The translations under genes and the position numbers were made by a program. A stretch of DNA of 64,000 nucleotides. Source: Poecilobothrus nobilitatus (taxonomy: Eukaryota > Arthropoda > Insecta > Diptera > Dolichopodidae). The notes below the pieces were generated by a model. That model was not told where the DNA came from. It searched no databases and was given only the letters and a program-made list of their open reading frames with translations. This document shows positions 1 through 10,561 of the stretch, one piece after another. Each line of letters begins with the position of its first letter. Position 1 is the stretch's first letter. The stretch is from positions 182,522,240-182,586,239 of the forward strand of contig OX352772.1 of NCBI GenBank assembly GCA_947095535.1, read 5' to 3'.

Positions 1-1
1 T

Positions 2-1216
2 CAATTTGGATTCCAAAAATCGCATGGCACAGATGTAGCTATCAACGATTCTATAAGATCTATTATTGATAATCTCGATAAAGGAAACTATGTATGCTCG
101 GTCTTTGTTGACTTAAGTAAAGCATTCGATACAGTGGACCATCAGATATTGTTAAACAGAGTACATGAAATTGGAATAAGAGGGCTGCCTCATGTATTAC
201 TGAGAGCGTATTTGCAAAACAGATTTATCAAAACCAAAGTTAATGGTGTTTGTAGTAATGAACGTGCCATCACTATAGGAGTACCACAAGGATCGGTTCT
301 TGGTCCTACTTTATATCTATTGTATGTACATAATATGCAATTTGCTAATATAAAAGCTGATTATAAAATATTTGCTGATGATACATTGCTTATCTATTCA
401 GCAAAAAATGCTGAGTTGTTAGAAGAATTGGCTAATGAGGATTTGAAGAAATATATGAAATGGGTGAATGGAAATAAATTAACTGTGAATGTTGAAAAAA
501 CAAAATACATGATTTTTAAACGATGCAACAAACCTGATATCAATCCCAAAATTTGTATTGATAGCAGAGAAATAATAAGAGAAGAAAGTTATAAATATCT
601 TGGTATTATAATAGATGACAAATTATCCTGGAGTGATCATGTTAATGGCATATTAAAAAAGATAATGCCATTACTAGGTGCTATTAGAAGAAGCGGTATT
701 ATATTAGATGATAAATCAGCTAAATTATTATTTCATGCTCACATTATATCTCATATACGATACAATGTGGGGACATGGTCATGTTGTACAAATTCATTGA
801 AGAATAAAGTAAACATAGTAATAAATAAAGCAATCAAGATACTATACAGGCTGAATTGGCGTACTCCATCTGATAATCTATACAAAAGTACTGGTTTCCT
901 TAAATTAGATGAATTAATAATTTTAGAAAAAGCTAAAATAATTCATAAAATAGAAAATGGTGTCACTAAAAGCAAAACGTTGTTACAAAAGAGAAGAAAT
1001 ATTCACAACTATAACACAAGAAATATGGGAAAGTTATGTCATGAAAAAACTCGAACCGAATTGGCTAAAAACAGTAATTTTTGCTCTTCAATAAGAATTT
1101 ATAACTGTCTTCCTGAGAAATTAAAGAAATGCAGTAACATACGCAGCTTCACATTTAAATTGAAATGTTTATTAAAAAATGATTCAGTTTTACTCAAAAG
1201 ATTGTTAGAATTATAA
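2..1216 (+). CDS. Non-LTR retrotransposon reverse transcriptase, 3' part of ORF2 (Jockey/CR1-type)
   Basis: The frame is already open at the window edge, so the 5' end is missing and no start codon can be assigned. It encodes about 404 residues of ORF2 from the finger/palm boundary to a TAA stop. Visible motifs are motif A VDLSKAFDTVDH near residues 36-46, GVPQGSVLGPTL near 97-108 and the catalytic FADDTLLIY near 124-132. The thumb region follows, then the C-terminal HNYNTRN block that is usual in this group. No RNase H domain follows. The catalytic aspartates are present and there is no internal stop, so this is one of the least damaged reverse transcriptases here. Function: target-primed reverse transcription of its own RNA. 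Clade placement (Jockey/CR1-like) is by motif only. Confidence 0.9.
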   Translation, partial: QFGFQKSHGTDVAINDSIRSIIDNLDKGNYVCSVFVDLSKAFDTVDHQILLNRVHEIGIRGLPHVLLRAYLQNRFIKTKVNGVCSNERAITIGVPQGSVLGPTLYLLYVHNMQFANIKADYKIFADDTLLIYSAKNAELLEELANEDLKKYMKWVNGNKLTVNVEKTKYMIFKRCNKPDINPKICIDSREIIREESYKYLGIIIDDKLSWSDHVNGILKKIMPLLGAIRRSGIILDDKSAKLLFHAHIISHIRYNVGTWSCCTNSLKNKVNIVINKAIKILYRLNWRTPSDNLYKSTGFLKLDELIILEKAKIIHKIENGVTKSKTLLQKRRNIHNYNTRNMGKLCHEKTRTELAKNSNFCSSIRIYNCLPEKLKKCSNIRSFTFKLKCLLKNDSVLLKRLLEL

Positions 1217-1437
1217 GTAAAATTAATTAAAACTAAATTAGGATATAATAATAATATTGTATATATATTTAATTTTTGTATTTATACTTTATAACAATAC
1301 ATATAATTATTATAATTGCTAAGACTTTTATACCAATTTTAAGTTATTGTCTAAGTCTAGTATATTGTAAAATCATAACTGTAAAATCATAACATATAAA
1401 TATAATAAAAAATAAATAAATAAAATAAAATAAAATT
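1217..1437 (+). repeat. 3' UTR and A-rich tail of the first retrotransposon
   Basis: AT-rich sequence after the stop codon. It ends at about 1398-1437 in repeated AATA/TAAA units, the kind of short-repeat tail seen at the 3' end of Jockey/CR1-type elements. No other gene is seen here. Confidence 0.6.
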
Positions 1438-1690
1438 TACAAAGATAAAAGAAATACCTGTCGAATGACGTTTTCAGATTGAAAAAATCTTAAGCAGAAC
1501 ATAAGATATATGCATTTAAAAATAGGGCTTTTTCAAAGTTTGAGGAGCTGTAGCTCCGTAATGGGGGGGGCTACATGAAAAAGTTGTTCCACAAAATTAT
1601 TTTTTTTATGAGACCTACCTATGGTTAACATTTTTTTTCTCTATCTTTAACGGTGTAGAAGTTTTGTAAACAGACGGACGGACGGACAGA
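1438..1690. other. Spacer with short simple repeats
   Basis: No gene seen. It holds a run of eight G at 1563-1570 and a GGAC/GACG microsatellite at about 1672-1688, directly before the next retrotransposon ORF. Confidence 0.5.
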
Positions 1691-3516
1691 GTGAAACTAA
1701 TAAGCACATTTTTTCAAAATTTTTTTGGAAATGTGCTAAAAAGATCTTCCAAATTTGGCCGTCAATGGTTTACAAAGGAGCTTAGATCTCTCAGAAATAA
1801 GAGAAACAAAGCCTGGCATAAATATCTCAAATCAAAAGATATTAATGACTATAACAATTTTGTCACATTTTTTGATAATTTTAAAACGTCATCCGATATT
1901 CTTTACAATAATTACATTAACCAAATGGCAACTATATTAAAATCTGATCCGAAAAAATTTTGGAAATTCATAAATTCTAAACGTAATTGTGATGATTACC
2001 CTACATTTATAAATTTCAATTCTCTTTCAAGTAATGAACCTTTAGTTATTTCGAAATATTTTCGTGAGTTTTTCAGCACTTCATATAGTTCTTCCTTTTC
2101 GCCAAATGAAAATTATTTCTCCTTTATGGACAGCTGTCAAAAAACATCTCTTAATGACATAAATATAAATGAAGAAATAGTTTCCAAATATCTAAATAAA
2201 CTCGGCGATAATACTTTTCCCGGCCCTGATGGTATACCGGAAATAATTAAGTGTTCTAATATTCTCACTACGCCTTTAACATTACTCTTCAAAGACTCAT
2301 TAAATTCCAGACTTTTTCCTCCTTTTTGGAAAAAGTCTTATATCAGACCAATTTACAAAACTCCTCATGTAACTCCCTCCCTCCTCCTCAGTAACTCCCT
2401 CATGGAAGGTTTTCAAACAGATGTTGTTTATATTCATTTTAGTAAAGCATTTGATCTATTGCTTCATGGTATTATATTACTAAAACTAAAAAAATATGGC
2501 TTCCCAGAGTTTTTCCTTAAGTGGATATTTTCTTATTTGTATGATCGCTTCTATAGCGTTATATTCAAAAATATGATTTCAGAACCATTCGTGGCAAATT
2601 CCGGTATTCCACAAGGTAGGCACCTTAGTCCTTTACTTTATATTTTATCTGTAAATGATGTTACTTCTATCATTTCTAATTTTGAGCTTCAAGTTTATGC
2701 TGATGATATGGAAATCTTTAAAAAGATGACATCTCATAAGGACGCCGTCCTTATGCAGAATGACCTTCAAAATTTTAACAATTGGTGCGTTAATAATTGT
2801 CTACTACTTAATGTAAATAAATCCCCATTGTTATCTTATACACGTCGTTCTAGTCCTATTTATTTCAACTATAACTTAGATGGTATTAGTTTACCTAAAG
2901 TTACCTCAATAAAAGACTTAGGTGTGCATTTTGATTCCCAACTTAGCTTTAAAATTCATTATAATAATATTATAAATAAAGCTAATTCATTATTGGCGTT
3001 TGTTAAACGTTCTTCTAAGGAATTTTCAGATCCGTATGTTCTTAAATCGTTGTACACTCTCTTGGAAGACCGAATCTGGAATATCCTAGTCACATTTGGG
3101 CTCCATTTTATATGGTACACATTGATAGGATCGAGACAGTACAGAAAAACTTTTTTAGATTTGCCTTACGCCACTTGCCATGGTCAAAACCTATTATTTT
3201 GCCACCATATGAACAAGGGCTAAAGTTAATTGATTTGTGTATTTTAAGTTTTAGACATGAGGTTTCTGATGTTATTTTCATTACAGAGATTGCCAAGGGT
3301 TATGGTAAATCTACTTTAATTTCTCGTAAAATTAATATTAGAAATCTTCAACGCCTTCGCTCTTGCAATTTATTTAAAACCTATAATCATAGGACTAATT
3401 ATGGCAAATTTGAACCTATTATTAGGATGCTTATTATAGGTAAAAAACATAAACTTAAGATTGACTTTACACTTTCAAAACATTCGCAAAAACAGAAATT
3501 ATACAATCGCTATTAA
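1691..3516 (+). pseudogene. Broken ORF2 of a second non-LTR retrotransposon (Jockey/CR1-type)
   Basis: Two overlapping frames (1691-3223 and 3112-3516) together read as one reverse transcriptase with a frameshift near 3105-3112. The N-terminal part (RNKRNKAWHKY, KSDPKKFWKFINSK) is the linker between endonuclease and RT. PGPDGIP, GIPQGRHLSPLL and YADDMEIF are RT motifs. About 50 residues are missing between KKSYIRPIYK and the motif A region. Motif A reads VYIHFSKAFD, so the first catalytic aspartate is a histidine. The second frame carries the C-terminal part (HIDRIETVQKNFFRF). The long frame begins with GTG after a simple repeat, which is not a real start. The element is 5' truncated, lacks an endonuclease and is inactive. 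A relative lies at 59040-60540. Confidence 0.85.
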
Positions 3517-3760
3517 TATTAGAATTTTTTTTTTGTTTTCTTGTTGCACTGTAAAGTATATACCTATATATTTTAAATTTTCAATTTTAATCTTAGTTCT
3601 AAGTTTATTTATATTTAATATAAAAATTTTATTAATATATTAAATAAAATATATATTATTATATATTTAATTTTATAATTTACTATTTATTATATATTAT
3701 TATAAATTTCGTGTACACTGTTTGTGCTAAGCAGTATAAATAAATAAATAAAATATTAAA
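3517..3760 (+). repeat. AT-rich 3' tail of the second retrotransposon
   Basis: Low-complexity TA-rich sequence ending in TAAATAAATAAATAAAAT-like units at about 3736-3752, consistent with the 3' tail of the preceding element. Confidence 0.5.
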
Positions 3761-3918
3761 AAACAGAATTTAAAAATTTTAAAAATTAAGGTATTTTTTA
3801 AAAGAAAAACAATCGGCACGAAGGGGTTAAACAACTTACCATATCTTTACAAAAAAAAATTAAATTAAGAAGAAACAACTACTTGCACAACAAAAAACTT
3901 ATTTTAATGCACGATATT

Positions 3919-4045
3919 TATAACAACGCCTTTACACCTACAAGCCGGGACATTCAACGAAAACTTTGACAAAAAAGTCTATTTGTGTACAAAATAAATT
4001 GAGTGTTCCGGTCCGGCTTGTAAGATATTTAGGCGTTGTTTATAA
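3919..4045. repeat. Imperfect inverted repeat of the P-like family
   Basis: Left arm TATAACAACGCC...ACAAGCCGG (about 3919-3949) pairs with right arm CCGGCTTGTAAG...GGCGTTGTTTATA (about 4012-4045), with a loop near 60 nt. Copies lie at about 7145-7325, 12000-12180 and, with a damaged left arm, 26868-26970. It is probably a subterminal structure of the transposon. That role is inferred. Confidence 0.7.
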
Positions 4046-4221
4046 AATATTTTAAAATTTTTTATAAATATTTTTTTTGTAACTGATGTATGGATATACA
4101 TACATACATACATTTCTATACAGATATTCCTCTCGTAACACTTTTAAATTTTATTTTTAGAATATAAAATATAGAATACAGATATTCGCCTTGTAAAACT
4201 TTTAGAAATTATTAAAAAAAT

Positions 4222-4650
4222 TTGATAAGTTTGTTCGATATTGGTATTATAATACAGGCAATTACTTGTGACGAAGCTTTAGCCAAAGTTTTTTCGTTGA
4301 TAGAAATATCAGCTGATAAACCATTTTGTAATTATAATAATAAAACATTTTTTTGCTTATTCGATTTTCCCCATCTAATTAAATCTCTTAGAAATACATT
4401 AATGGTACCAAATTAATTAGATAACATATTAATCCGCATACTTTCGAAAAAATGAGAGTTAAATTAGCAACACAAATATTTAGTAGAACAATGAGTGCCG
4501 CTATTAGAACAATAATTGAAACCTCTAGTTTTAAAAGTGTTACTAAAGAAGTTGCACATTTTAGTGTTTGATAAACTTTTTCGATTGTCTCAACAGTGGA
4601 TCATTATATTCTGATAATAAATATCGATCTGATATTAAACTACATAGCTT
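4222..4650 (+). pseudogene. P-element/THAP9-type transposase fragments
   Basis: Frame 4222-4416 carries ITCDEALAKVFSLIEISADK followed by FDFPHLIKSLRNTLM. This is the P-element signature in which Asp-Phe-Pro-His-Leu is followed by Lys-Ser-x-Arg-Asn, within the RNase H-like catalytic region. After a break, 4451-4650 reads MRVKLATQIFSR, then AAIRTIIETSSFKSVTKE, and after a stop FDCLNSGSLYSDNKYRSDI. These correspond to the later conserved blocks of the same family. The segment between the two parts, seen at 46270 as FKVLIELWDVQ, is deleted here. No THAP DNA-binding domain is visible. Inactive. Assignment rests on motifs recognised by eye. Confidence 0.75.
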
Positions 4651-5060
4651 GTAGTTTGAATTTTTAAAATATTGTAAGATTGCCTAAAAAGAAAAAATAT
4701 ATCTTTAGAGAGAATGAAAATAACTTAAAATTTATATTAATATATACACATTTTTTCATATTTTATACTTTTACAATAATAATTTTTGTACCTATGGTCG
4801 GGTTATGAAAACAACTAAAATTGATTGATAAAAAATCGAGGTAGAATCGAGGTGTTTTTGTTTTTAAGAAGCCGAAAAAGTTATATGAAGACATATATAC
4901 AAATGTGCATAGATCAATTAACATACAAACAAAACAAAAAAAAACTAAAATAAAATAAAAATACACTAAAATACGATCAAGTTGATTTTAAGAAATTAAA
5001 AAAAATATCTAACTTTTTTCTACCATGTGAATACTCTATGTTGTATATAGTTACTTTATG

Positions 5061-5155
5061 GTATAATTCTTAAATGCAGTAAGTACACATCAATAACATT
5101 AATGTTAAATGCATTACAATGGCTTAATCAAGTCTAAATCACAGATTGAAATTGC
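5061..5155. other. Short spacer before the foldback element, with target duplication
   Basis: No gene seen. Its last 8 bases, GAAATTGC (5148-5155), are the left target-site duplication of the foldback element. Confidence 0.6.
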
Positions 5156-5793
5156 TAGTGTTGTGTTACTCACTCATGAGGTACCTCAAACGTCCCACTC
5201 ATTTTCGAAAAATGTCATAATAGCTCAAAAAAATAATTTGTACCATCTCATACAATACCTCAAAAAGTTATTTTTACCAAAATGAGTTATGAGTAGAAAA
5301 ATAAAATTTTATTTTTTGAGGTATTGTGACATTTTCTACTGATAACTCATTTTGGTACAAATAATTTTTTGAGGTATTGTGACATTTTCTACTCATAACT
5401 CATTTTGGTACAAATAATTTTTTGAAGTATTGTGACATGAGGTGGTACAAATTATTTTTTTGAGGTATTGTGACATTTTTCGAAAATGATAGTGAAGTAC
5501 TTACTACAAATTACAAAGTACTTCAAAAAAATAATTTGCAGTAGAAAATGAGTAGTACAATTACAATGATACAAAATAGTAGAACGAGTAGGCGACAGTT
5601 TGTGTAGAGTAGACTGTAGAGGTAGTAGCAAGTTTTTAGTAGCAAGAAAAAGTAGTACAACGAAAGTTTGTGGAATTTTGAGGTTTGTGGAATCTTGACG
5701 CACCTCATTTGAGGTATTACATTGTACCACCTCATTTTGCAAAATAAGTGCCTCATACAAACTCATTCAAAAATGAGGTATTACCCAACACTA
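5156..5793. mobile_element. hAT-type foldback/MITE element with 8-bp target duplication
   Basis: The ends are TAGTGTTG... and the inverted ...CAACACTA, with TIR homology extending as TAGTGTTGGGTAATACC on the right. GAAATTGC lies directly outside both ends (5148-5155 and 5794-5801). An 8-bp duplication with TAGTGTTG-type ends is typical of hAT elements. The interior is a foldback: the sequence around 5226-5300 is the reverse complement of repeats around 5312-5480. There is no transposase, so it is non-autonomous. The right part (from about 5501) is present again at 10272-10553 in the tandem duplication. Confidence 0.85.
5312..5480. repeat. 53-bp tandem repeat inside the foldback element
   Basis: Units begin TTTTTTGAGGTATTGTGACA at 5312, 5365 and 5418. 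The first two are nearly identical 53-mers ending in TTTTGGTACAAATAA; the third is partial. An inverted copy lies at about 5226-5300. Confidence 0.8.
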
Positions 5794-5801
5794 GAAATTG
5801 C

Positions 5802-6950
5802 TTGTTTGTTTTCAAAATGAAAAATAATATGTTGCAGCGTTATTTGAGCAGTAGATGTATGCTAACGCCTAACATACATATATATATACATACATACCTA
5901 TCTAGGTATCCCAAACAAATGTTCTTATAATATTTTTAAAATGTAATTTTATAGATCTCATAAAGAATAACTCTACACAACACAAACATAGATAATATTT
6001 GAAGGCCAACAAAATTTTATTATAATATTGCAAGCAAGTGTAATGTAAATTGCAACAGAGATCTATTTGTTTTTATTTTTTTTCTTTTTTGTTTAGAAGA
6101 ATATTTTTTCTAAAAATTAAAAAATATTTTTGGATGGAATATTGTAATTTTCTAAAATATTGGTATTAACCTTTGCGACCCACAAAGGTATAGTAAATTA
6201 AGATCAAATTTAGTGAATGTATAATTACATATATTAAGGCTGGTTTTCATTAGACCGATATATTCACTAAAATGTTAGTGTAGGCAGAACATACAAAAAT
6301 GATATGTGTTTGAAAGAGATTAAGCTAAAAAAATATCCATGAAAAATTTGAAAATATCCAAGAAAATAACCATAAATATCCACGAATTACATAATGTATG
6401 CAAAAATTAAACTGTCAAAAAACCCTTGCAAAAATGCAAAAATTAAACTTTAAAACATACTTACAAAAAAATTTCTACTAGGTACCACGGCATTTAAATT
6501 TTGAAGTGTCAAAAAAATAAACAAATGTTCAAATTTAAGTTTTTGGTGAGAAACTATATTAAAATTACTATATTACCGGTATAAAAATATTATTAATAAA
6601 CTATGTATATTATTTTAACAACTTTATAAATCAAAAATTTTAAATTTTTAACTAAATATGAATATAAACATTAATAAATTAGATTATGTACAATTTTAAC
6701 TGTCAAAGTGTTGCTGCAATATTTTTTAATAATATAATTTTTTTTCTCCCTCTTTCCCACTGATAGTGCACTATATATTTTTATCTTTCTAAAGTTGCGA
6801 TAATATTCATGAAATTTCTGACGAACACTAGCCTTTATTACTATAGATAGATACGTAATTCTTTCTAGATAGCAGCTTTCTTAAAAGTTCTTTTTGATAT
6901 TGAATAAGGTAGCTACATATAGTTAGTCATATTAAAAAACAAAATGTAAA
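5802..6950. other. Non-coding repeat segment in unit A
   Basis: No gene seen. It holds a short TA/CATA-rich run near 5877-5897 and, at about 6105-6240, a block ending in ACATATATTA that also occurs at 21320-21490. It may be part of a transposon whose ends I cannot place. The equivalent in unit B is 10562-11810. Confidence 0.5.
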
Positions 6951-7500
6951 AATTTAAGGTATTTTTTATAACAACGCCTTGGAAGAAGGTATTAAAGTAA
7001 ATTTAAAAATTAAGAAGGTATTTTTTAATAGAAAAAACATTCGGCACAAAGGGGTTAAAGAACTTACCATATCTTTACAAAACAAAAATTAAATTAAGAA
7101 GAAACAACTACATGCACAACAAAAATTTATTTTAATGCACGATATTTATAACAACGCCTTGACATTTACAAGCCGGAACATTCAACGAAAACTTTGAAAA
7201 AAAAGGCTATTTGCATAAAGAAACTATACTATAGTATAGTATAGTTTCTTTATGCTATTTGTGTACAAAAGAAATTGAGTGTTCCGATCCGGCTTGTAAG
7301 ATATTTAGGCGTTGTTTTTAAAAAATATTTTAAAGTTTTTTATGAATATTTTTTTTGTAACTGATGTATGGATATTCCTCTGGTAACACTTTTAAATTTT
7401 ATTTTTAGAATATAAAATATAGAATACAGATATTCGTCTTGTAAGACTTTTAGAAATTATTAAAAAAATTTGAGAAGTTTGTTCGATATTGGCATTATTA
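6950..7500 (+). mobile_element. P-like relic, left part, in unit A
   Basis: Same blocks as 3780-4240: the TTCGGCACAAAGGGGTTAAA region, the inverted repeat with CAAGCCGG/CCGGCTTG arms, then the ATAGAATACAGATATTCG block. It stops near TTGTTCGATATTGGCATTA, where the minus-strand retrotransposon 3' end follows. A 41-bp palindrome is inserted at 7214-7254. Confidence 0.7.
7214..7254. repeat. Perfect mini-palindrome flanked by a direct repeat
   Basis: An 18-bp stem (7213-7230 with 7238-7255) and a 7-nt loop. CTATTTG lies on both sides (7207-7213 and 7255-7261), while P-like copy a has a single CTATTTG at the same place. This looks like a very small palindromic insertion with a 7-8-bp target duplication. 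The same insertion is at about 12067-12107 in unit B. Confidence 0.75.
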
Positions 7501-7544
7501 AGAAAAATTAATTAGATAAGAAATAAAACAATAAAGTAAAACAA

Positions 7545-10271
7545 ACTTTATTCAAAATCCATGCAAAATCTAAAACACCTGCTATTATTTACATATTATA
7601 TGCATTAAAAAATTCAATAATTTAAAATTAACTTTTTACAGTTCTTTTTAAATAAATTCTTGTTGAGAAGTTTAATATTTATAGAGAGACCATTATAGCT
7701 TTTTATAGATGTATTCATAATTTTTTCAAGACCAGCTAAGTTTAAGGTAGCAGAATATCGTAAATGTTGTGCACTTCTTGTTTGATAATTGTGTACTTGA
7801 GACCCGAATATCATTTCCGTGTTAGTTATAATATGCTTTTCCATGGGGTTCTTCTTTCAAACTAAAAGAGATTTTTGACAGCTTTGTTTTGAATTCTTTG
7901 TAAGTTAATATTTTTTTCAAGTGTTACCCCATATTTCAATTCCGTATGTTAAAGTACTATGGAAAAGGCTATAGAATGTTGAAACTTTTATATGTTTAGG
8001 TATACGTTTTCCTACTTTTTTAAAGATTCCTGCTATTTTACTTGTTTTGACTTTAACTTCTAAAGTATGCAAATTCCAGTTAAAGTTTTCATCCATAACA
8101 ATTCCTAGGTATTTATACTCGCTAACTTTTTCTATTTCATAGTTGTTATAAATTATTTGTAATTTTTCATTTTTAGATCTTAGAAGCATATATTTGGTTT
8201 TTTTTTCATTTACTGTTAATTTATGTTGATTCATCCAGCTGTAAATCGTTTTCATATCATAGTTTATTAACTTTTGTAACTCTGATATGTATTTTTCTGC
8301 GTAAACCATAACCAAATCATCTGCATAAAGGAACACTTTCACTTTTAGCTTTGTGGTTAAGAAGTTACTTATATAACACGAGAAAGTGTTGGGCCAAGTG
8401 AACTCCCTTGTACAACACCAAAATCAATATCCCTTAATTCACTTTTTATTCCTTCAGATTCAGAGAATTGCTTTCTTTTCTCAAAATAGTTCTTAAACCA
8501 GAGATGCTCTTTTCCGACAATTCCACACTCAAACAGACTCTCTTTCTTTTACTAAGGTTTTCTTGTATTTCGACATCAAATAGCGCAGCATTGGTATTTG
8601 AGTTTTTTGTAAAACCATATTGTCTACTGCAAATTAACTTATTCCGATTTAAATAATCAACCAGTTGTTCATTAATATAAGTTTCTAATATTTTACTGAA
8701 GACTGATGAAACATTTTTTATAAATTGGTATTACCTTAGTGATTTTTAGTGCTTCTAGAATTTCATTATTTTGTATTGAGGGATTTATCAACTTTGTTAT
8801 TGGTTTCACCAGTTCTTCCTTACATGCTATCATTAAGTTAGTTGAAATTCGGTCCGCTCCTTCACTATTTGTATTTGCTAGAGAGTTAATAAGCTTTAAA
8901 GTTTCATATTCTTTGATATACTCCAGCTTAAATCTATTGTGTGTTCTCATCTTTGGTAAGTAGAATGAATGATTAAATTTTTTCACTGTTACACATCCAA
9001 CCGTACAGTAAAAATTATTGAATTCAGTTTTTTATGTTTATCATTTTCATCTTTGCAATTATTAAAGAATTCATTTGGTTTGTTATTACTCAGTGAAATT
9101 TCTTTGACAACATTCCAAATTTTTTTCTGATTATTCATACATTTATTAAATTTACGGTTGTCATATTCTCTTTGCTTTTTTCTTTTTGTAAACGTTAGTC
9201 TGTTTAGCCAATAGTGATATTTTTTTTTATAAAATTCATTATTTAAATTCGTTAGATGTTTTTTATGCTAGTAATTCTTTATTTTGATTAGATCAACACA
9301 TTCATCATATATCCATGGTTTGCTGTATGTATTAATTTTTTTTATGTGTTTACTGTATGTATATTTTTGTTTTAAATCATTTAATTTGTTTACTTCATTT
9401 TCATAAATGACAACGGTATCACTCGATGTGAAATCAATTCTGTGTCTATTTGTCATAAGTTGTTTTTTTATTTCATTAATGTTTGTTTTATTTATCTGAA
9501 TGTCATTCACTTGTTTGTTTACTTTAGTAAAGTAATTGATTTCTAAAGAAATAATATTATGGTCAGAGATATTATTTTCAATGATATTAATATTAATTTT
9601 TCCTGCCAAATCATTAGCGATTATGTGATCTAGACATGAATTTGATACTGGTCTGGTTGGTGTAAAATGGCAGAATCTATATCCATTGCAGGCTACAAGA
9701 TTACAGTAGTTATTAACTAAATTATCATGAAAGTTAAGTATATTGAAGTTAAAGTCTCCAATTAAAAATGAATTATTTATTACTATTTATGTTTTCTAGG
9801 TACTTATCAAGAACGGAGAGAAAATTTTCTACATTGCATTTATCATTGTTGGGTGGCCTATATATTGCTGTTAAATGAATTTTTTTATTTGCATTGATTA
9901 CTATTGTTATAAAATGATTTATGTTTTCATTGCAGGTTTTAAACAAAGAGAAATTAATATCAATATGAATAAATATACCGACCCCACCACCACGTTTTTT
10001 TTTCTGCATATTTGTTAAAGTGTTTAATATTTACTGAGTTAAGATCGTCTTCCAAAATCCACGTCTCGGTAAAAATAGTTATATGAATTACTGATTTTAT
10101 ATTATCAAGAAGAAAATTTATATCATCCATTTTATTTTTAATGCTTCCAGCATTTAAATACAAAACCTTCAATGTGTTATGATGTTCGAATTTTAAATTA
10201 TGTATAGAATTAATTTGATTAATTTTGGTATTAATTGGTAAAATTTCATAGTTATTTTATTATTTATAGTG
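7545..10271 (-). pseudogene. Jockey/CR1-type retrotransposon ORF2 in unit A, truncated by the duplication junction
   Basis: Minus strand, read from 10172 down. The endonuclease start (MKVLYLNAGSIKNKMDDI, then IFTETW) and GGGVGIFIHIDI and TAIYRPPN blocks lie at 9773-10172, the SDHNIISLEI block near 9268-9609, and the linker and RT entry (GADRISTNL) near 8693-8986. The catalytic FLYADDLVMVYAEK and thumb lie at 7917-8342, and the C-terminal HNYQTRSAQHLRYS block at 7614-7844. Frameshifts separate these parts. RT motif A is missing here. A 41-bp deletion near 8713 and a deletion of about 70 bp near 7842 distinguish it from the unit B copy. An AATAAA-like signal and AT-rich tail lie at about 7510-7560. 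The 5' end (ORF1) is cut at 10271. Inactive. Confidence 0.85.
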
Positions 10272-10561
10272 TGAGTACTACAAATTACAAAGTACTTCAA
10301 AAAATAATCTGCAGTAGAAAATGAGTAGTAGAATTACAATGATACAAAATAGTAGAACGAGTAGGCGACAGTTTCTGTAGTGTAGACTGTAGAGGTAGTA
10401 GCAAGTTTGTAGTAGCAAGGAAAAATAGTACAACGAAAGTTTGTGGAATCTTGAGGTGCGTACCTCATTTGAGGTACTACATTGTACCACCTCATTTTGC
10501 AAAATAAGTGCCTCATACAAACTCATTCAAAAATGAGGTATTACCCAACACTAGAAATTGC

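Larger units (their letters stand above)
3780..5060 (+). mobile_element. P-element-like DNA transposon relic, copy a
   Basis: Degenerate copy of a DNA transposon family that recurs at 6950-7500, 11815-12350, 15850-16545, 26862-27358, 46270-46480, 48550-49640 (minus) and 62161-62800 (minus). Shared landmarks are an imperfect inverted repeat (3919-4045), the block ending in ATAGAATACAGATATTCG, transposase fragments (4222-4650) and a 3' block around 4720-5045 containing TTGATTGATAAAAAATCG. The coding parts match the P/THAP9 transposase RNase H-like region. True element ends are not identified, so the limits are approximate. Confidence 0.7.
5501..10271. repeat. Tandem duplication, unit A
   Basis: This segment matches unit B (10272-15251) nearly base for base. 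The offset starts at 4760 and grows to 4853 after a 96-bp local duplication in B, then to 4981 after deletions of about 70 bp and 41 bp in A. The junction at about 10271 joins retrotransposon sequence (TATAGTGTGAGT) to the interior of the foldback element (ACTACAAATTAC). Confidence 0.85.

Noticed and set aside
1691..1700. GTG as a start codon for the second retrotransposon ORF
   Set aside because: The similarity to retrotransposon ORF2 begins downstream, and the upstream bases are a simple repeat; the element is 5' truncated.
5452..5766. Open frames inside the first foldback element (also at 10278-10526)
   Set aside because: They arise from its repeats and have no homology to a transposase.
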